A stretch of 64,000 nucleotides of DNA from Capnocytophaga periodontitidis (GTDB lineage Bacteria > Bacteroidota > Bacteroidia > Flavobacteriales > Flavobacteriaceae): contig NZ_JAEFDB010000002.1 in assembly GCF_016126015.1 (NCBI RefSeq), positions 186,001 to 250,000 of the forward strand, written 5' to 3'. Below the pieces are notes generated by a model that did not search any database, was not told where the DNA came from, and saw only the letters and a list, made by a program, of their open reading frames with translations. Positions 60,956 to 64,000 of the stretch are shown one piece after another. Position 1 is the stretch's first letter. Every line of letters starts with the position of its first letter. The position numbers and the translations under genes were made by a program.

Positions 60956-61939
60956 ATGAAAATAAAATCTTTTTTCTGTGTTATACTCTTAATTGTGAGT
61001 GTGTATGCTTATGCGCAAGGAGAAGCAGCTGGCAATGATTGGAGTAAAATGGGGCTGAAAGGCAAGGTAAAATCAGTGAAAACTTCTATTTATTTTGCTG
61101 AGGAAAAAGGCAATGATTTTGCCAAAGGATCTACTCTCTCTCAAGGCATTTACCCTGTTAAAAAAATTAAACAGTACAGCGAAATGGAACGAATGGGGGT
61201 AAAAGCATTCTTCATACAGTTTTTAGTAAACATTATCCCTTCGGCTATTACTTTTGATAAAAATGGTTTTATAACTGAAAAATGGCGCTATGATGATATA
61301 TTTCCTAAAAAAATAGTATATACTTACGACAAAAAGCATCGCCTTATTGATAAATCGACGTTTGTAGACGAGGTTTTAGAGACAAAGGATACGCTTGTCT
61401 ATAATGCTAAAGGGCAATTAGAGAAGGAAGTACTTGACCTAAAAACAAAAGATGAAACTATCTACACTTATACTTATAATGTTGATGGAGAGCTTATTCA
61501 AAGGAATTTTAAAAGAACTGAAGATCTCCCTTTGTTTAAAGAAATATACATTTATAACAATAAAAGACTTGTAAATAAGGAAGTTTACCAATTCGACCGA
61601 CTTATATGGCGAGGACTTTATGAATATGGAGCAGAAGGAGAGCTCATTAAAGCCATTTCGCAGAAAATAGACGACTTTATATGGCATTCTAAATATACTT
61701 ATGACCAGAACAACCAGCTGAAAGAGGAATATCTTTTGATAAATGAGAGTGAAAATAATGGATTTTTAAACAAATTCGGTTCAGATAGGCGTCTCACCTA
61801 TCATTTAACTTTTTCTACCGATTATCTTTGTGAGTACAAATATACGGATGACAAGCAAGGTAATTGGGTGAGAATGATTACCTACGAACAAGGCGTCCCT
61901 ATGCTTTACGTAGAGCGAAAAATAGAGTACTTTAAGTAA
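60956..61939 (+). CDS. Secreted protein with RHS/YD-like repeats
   Basis: I start at the ATG at 60956 (a GTG lies three bases upstream). The 327-residue protein has a signal peptide (VSVYAYAQ) and then repeats of the pattern YTYDKKHRLIDK, VYNAKGQLEKE, TYNVDGELIQR, EYGAEGELIKA and YTYDQNNQLKEE, which fit a YD-repeat beta-solenoid. No toxin C terminus or processing site is seen. Similar in pattern to the two lipoproteins at 42.8 and 44.0 kb, though without a lipobox. Likely periplasmic or surface; function unknown. Confidence 0.6.
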   Translation: MKIKSFFCVILLIVSVYAYAQGEAAGNDWSKMGLKGKVKSVKTSIYFAEEKGNDFAKGSTLSQGIYPVKKIKQYSEMERMGVKAFFIQFLVNIIPSAITFDKNGFITEKWRYDDIFPKKIVYTYDKKHRLIDKSTFVDEVLETKDTLVYNAKGQLEKEVLDLKTKDETIYTYTYNVDGELIQRNFKRTEDLPLFKEIYIYNNKRLVNKEVYQFDRLIWRGLYEYGAEGELIKAISQKIDDFIWHSKYTYDQNNQLKEEYLLINESENNGFLNKFGSDRRLTYHLTFSTDYLCEYKYTDDKQGNWVRMITYEQGVPMLYVERKIEYFK

Positions 61940-61945
61940 AACTTA

Positions 61946-62572
61946 TTAACTGATGAGAAATTCTTCTATAGCATTGAGTTCTGAGGGCAAAAAGGTTTGT
62001 ATACTCTTGTCGTGAATTAAGTATATCTTTTCACAAGTTTGCAAGGTTTCTAAAATATGAGAAGCAATCAATACGATGTGATTAGCAGCCAACTTGTTTA
62101 ACAACTGTTTGATATGCAATGCCGAAGTAATGTCCAAACCGTTGAAAGGCTCATCAAAAATATAGAGGGTGTAGGGCTTTTGTAATACAGCATTACAATA
62201 TACTTTCTTCCGCATTCCTGTAGAAAGCTCTCGAATGAGAAGTGTTTTATCTACTTCAAAAGGCATAGCCTCTTCTGGTTTTATTCCTAATAACAAACGA
62301 AAAAACGTATAAAACTCGGCTACTGTAAGATGTTCGTACAAATAAGGTTCAGTAGGTAAAAAACCAATTTCTTCTGGCATTATTCCCCTTTCGCAATAAC
62401 GCACTTCTCCTTTAAAAGAGGTTAAACCCGACAAACATTTAAAGAAAGTTGTTTTTCCAGCACCATTTTTCCCTACTACTCCATAGAGTCCGTTCTTTGG
62501 GATAGAAAGTTGTATGTTTTCGAGTATTTTTCTATCGGAATAGTGTTTTTCTTGAATGAGAATCTCTAGCAT
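61946..62572 (-). CDS. ABC transporter ATP-binding protein
   Basis: A 208-residue ATPase with Walker A (GVVGKNGAGKTTFFKCLSG, about residues 32-50), a shortened signature region (IRELSTGMRKKVYCNAVLQKP, residues about 113-133) and Walker B (LYIFDEPFNGLDI). The sequence is shorter than most and lacks some of the usual helical subdomain, like ATPases of small ABC exporters in Bacteroidota. It overlaps the permease gene by 41 bp and is transcribed after it, so the pair forms one exporter. Confidence 0.88.
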   Translation of the reverse strand: MLEILIQEKHYSDRKILENIQLSIPKNGLYGVVGKNGAGKTTFFKCLSGLTSFKGEVRYCERGIMPEEIGFLPTEPYLYEHLTVAEFYTFFRLLLGIKPEEAMPFEVDKTLLIRELSTGMRKKVYCNAVLQKPYTLYIFDEPFNGLDITSALHIKQLLNKLAANHIVLIASHILETLQTCEKIYLIHDKSIQTFLPSELNAIEEFLIS

Positions 62573-63458
62573 ATTGTAGTTTTTTAATCTTTTGTATAGC
62601 TAAATAATAAAAATAAGGAATCGCAACAAGCGGAATGATATAAATTGCTCCTGCACTAATAGCCGCTAATGCAAAGAATTGCCATAAAGGGTTTTCCCAA
62701 AAAGCGTATTTAGTAATTACCCCCAAAATAGGAAAAGCGACAAACAAAGGTAGAATTGCTATATTCTGCGTTCCAAAGCCTATAAAATAAGTGATGATCA
62801 AGGGGGCAAAGAGTATTATAGTATTCAGTAATCCAGCTTTGAGCTGCTCGCGTAAGTACATTTCTCCTTTGTGATTTGCTACTGCTATATGCGGGCTAAA
62901 TTCCCTTTCAAAATAGGGGACACAAGCGGTAAAAGCCATTGCTCCTAAAGCAAAGAGTGCTACGTTAGGATTCTCGTATATACGTCCTATTATCACAAAA
63001 GCGATAGTGAGAGGTAAGGCAATGATGAGTTTATACTTGCGGAAGGCGATATGCCAAGTGGGATCAGTAAGTGAGAAAGGGTATTTGAGAGTGAAGTTTT
63101 TTTGAGGTAAGCAACTTATAAGTACAAATAATAATAGTACCCCAACAGCAGTTGAGAAATCATTCTTTAACAACATAAGAATGAAAAAAGGCAAACTTTC
63201 GATTACATATTCCGCAATGAGAATTGCTCTATAATGCGAATGTGCTTTTAGCAGCGATATATCTTTGCGAGTATTGTGATAAGCAAAAGTACTCAAGGGC
63301 AAGCTCCAAAGGGCGTAGTGCCAAGTTTCATAATGTTGATATAAGGCTAATAAGGCATAACATAACACACCCAATAGCAATCCCATAGTGAGCAAATCGC
63401 CTTTGGGGAAGAGTTTGCGATAGTAGATATAAGCGAGGTAGAGAGCGAGGCGCAACAT
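62532..63458 (-). CDS. ABC transporter membrane protein
   Basis: A 308-residue inner-membrane protein with about eight hydrophobic segments. No conserved family motif beyond the hydrophobic pattern; assigned because it overlaps the ATPase gene by 41 bp. TM topology is that of a permease for a small exporter. It starts 3 bp downstream of the EnvC-like gene. The substrate is unknown. Confidence 0.65.
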   Translation of the reverse strand: MLRLALYLAYIYYRKLFPKGDLLTMGLLLGVLCYALLALYQHYETWHYALWSLPLSTFAYHNTRKDISLLKAHSHYRAILIAEYVIESLPFFILMLLKNDFSTAVGVLLLFVLISCLPQKNFTLKYPFSLTDPTWHIAFRKYKLIIALPLTIAFVIIGRIYENPNVALFALGAMAFTACVPYFEREFSPHIAVANHKGEMYLREQLKAGLLNTIILFAPLIITYFIGFGTQNIAILPLFVAFPILGVITKYAFWENPLWQFFALAAISAGAIYIIPLVAIPYFYYLAIQKIKKLQYARDSHSRKTLFR

Positions 63459-63461
63459 TCC

Positions 63462-64000
63462 TTACATTTTATGTATCCAAAATTCGGGGTTGAGTCGTGT
63501 GGTGTTTTTGTATAAAAAGAACTTCATTTCGGTTTTGCCATTGCTATCGGTGAAGATTTTGCCTAACGCTTCTTTGGCTTTTACCTTATCTCCTTTCTTC
63601 ACATATACATCGGTAAGATTGTAATAAATAGTAATATAATTCCCGTGACGCACTTGCACCACTTTGTTGCTACCGGGGATAGACTGTATCGCCGATACCT
63701 CACCTTCAAACACACAGCGGGCTTCAGCACCTTTTTCGGTGGCGATGGTTACCCCATTGTTATAGTGTTGCAATTCAGGGTATACGGGGTCGTAGTACAC
63801 GCCGAAACCTTGTGATTTATACCCTTTGACTACAGGCCATATCAAGTTGCCTTTGTTGGCTTCAAAACTATCGGCGACACGGCGCGACTCGGGGGTGAGG
63901 ACAAAAGATACCTCGGCATCAGAAGCTGATGGAGGGGTAGAGGTGGTCATTCCGCCTTGTGAGGTTTGTGTTTTAGGAGCATTACCCTTGGCGCGGTTCA
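63462..64000 (-). CDS. EnvC-like M23/LytM protein, N-terminus outside window
   Basis: The frame is open past the internal ATG at 63950 to the window edge, so this is a C-terminal fragment of at least 178 residues. It has a low-complexity Thr/Ser/Pro linker, then LIWPVVKGYKSQGFGVYYDPVYPELQHYNNGVTIATEKGAEARCVFEGEVS and the rest of a LytM domain. The usual zinc ligands (HxxxD and HxH) are absent: NNGVTI stands where HxGxD is expected and QVRHGNYITIYYN has only one His. It therefore resembles the catalytically inactive EnvC activators of cell-division amidases. It precedes the ABC genes by 3 bp. Confidence 0.8.
   Translation of the reverse strand, partial: NRAKGNAPKTQTSQGGMTTSTPPSASDAEVSFVLTPESRRVADSFEANKGNLIWPVVKGYKSQGFGVYYDPVYPELQHYNNGVTIATEKGAEARCVFEGEVSAIQSIPGSNKVVQVRHGNYITIYYNLTDVYVKKGDKVKAKEALGKIFTDSNGKTEMKFFLYKNTTRLNPEFWIHKM

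Overview
The window is chromosomal DNA of a low-GC Bacteroidota of the class Flavobacteriia, most likely Capnocytophaga or a close relative. The sequence basis is: promoters of the Bacteroidota type (TTG or TTTG, about 19-20 bp, then TAnnTTTG) before many genes; a SusC/SusD pair; a GldB gliding lipoprotein; an Hpt-Adk fusion; a DUF2723 giant membrane protein; and a class A beta-lactamase of the CSP/CME/CGA kind. The genus is an inference from gene content. No rRNA, tRNA, CRISPR array, phage or complete insertion sequence was seen.

Layout. 1-2.7 kb: Hpt-Adk fusion (cut by the window edge), a ParE-type toxin-antitoxin pair, and a small decayed accessory patch. 2.6-10 kb: Bcr/CflA exporter coupled to a large zinc metalloprotease, an Fe-S oxidoreductase, a HAD phosphatase and MenB. 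9.9-13.4 kb: accessory stretch with a YafQ-type toxin-antitoxin pair, a GNAT gene with a homopolymer frameshift, a colicin-immunity-like protein, a HEAT DNA-repair protein, a 50-residue protein and a beta-lactamase whose start region is an 18-bp triplication. 13.4-26.6 kb: transaldolase-like aldolase, SDR, then a surface-glycan block (DegT aminotransferase, O-antigen ligase, three glycosyltransferases, LtaS-like transferase) and the DUF2723 protein. 26.9-32.3 kb: SusD, SusC and a VapBC-type pair. 32.3-42.5 kb: a MITE-like inverted-repeat element, a His/Cys-motif lipoprotein, PASTA protein, RluD, SMR exporter, hydrolase, SPFH protein, carbonic anhydrase, NAD(P)HX repair, HflX and DoxX.

42.5-45.7 kb is the most rearranged part. 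Two paralogous lipoproteins and a VapD toxin operon are separated by copies of one intergenic module that holds nested hairpins and a promoter. 45.7-51.2 kb is an alpha-2-macroglobulin lipoprotein. 51-59.6 kb holds gldB, dusB, a DksA-like protein, a Crp/Fnr regulator, a GNAT, a toxin-antitoxin pair with a nonsense-mutated PIN toxin, and ileS. 59.7-64 kb holds three uncharacterised genes, an ABC transporter and an EnvC-like LytM protein cut by the window end.

As a whole the window is ordinary flavobacterial core sequence interrupted by small accessory modules. Toxin-antitoxin loci are unusually frequent (five, one of them broken), and dispersed hairpin repeats fill many intergenic gaps. No large new multi-gene system was found; the best leads are the VapD operon with its 69-residue partner, the repeated promoter/hairpin module around it, the triplicated start region of the beta-lactamase, and the MITE-like element.
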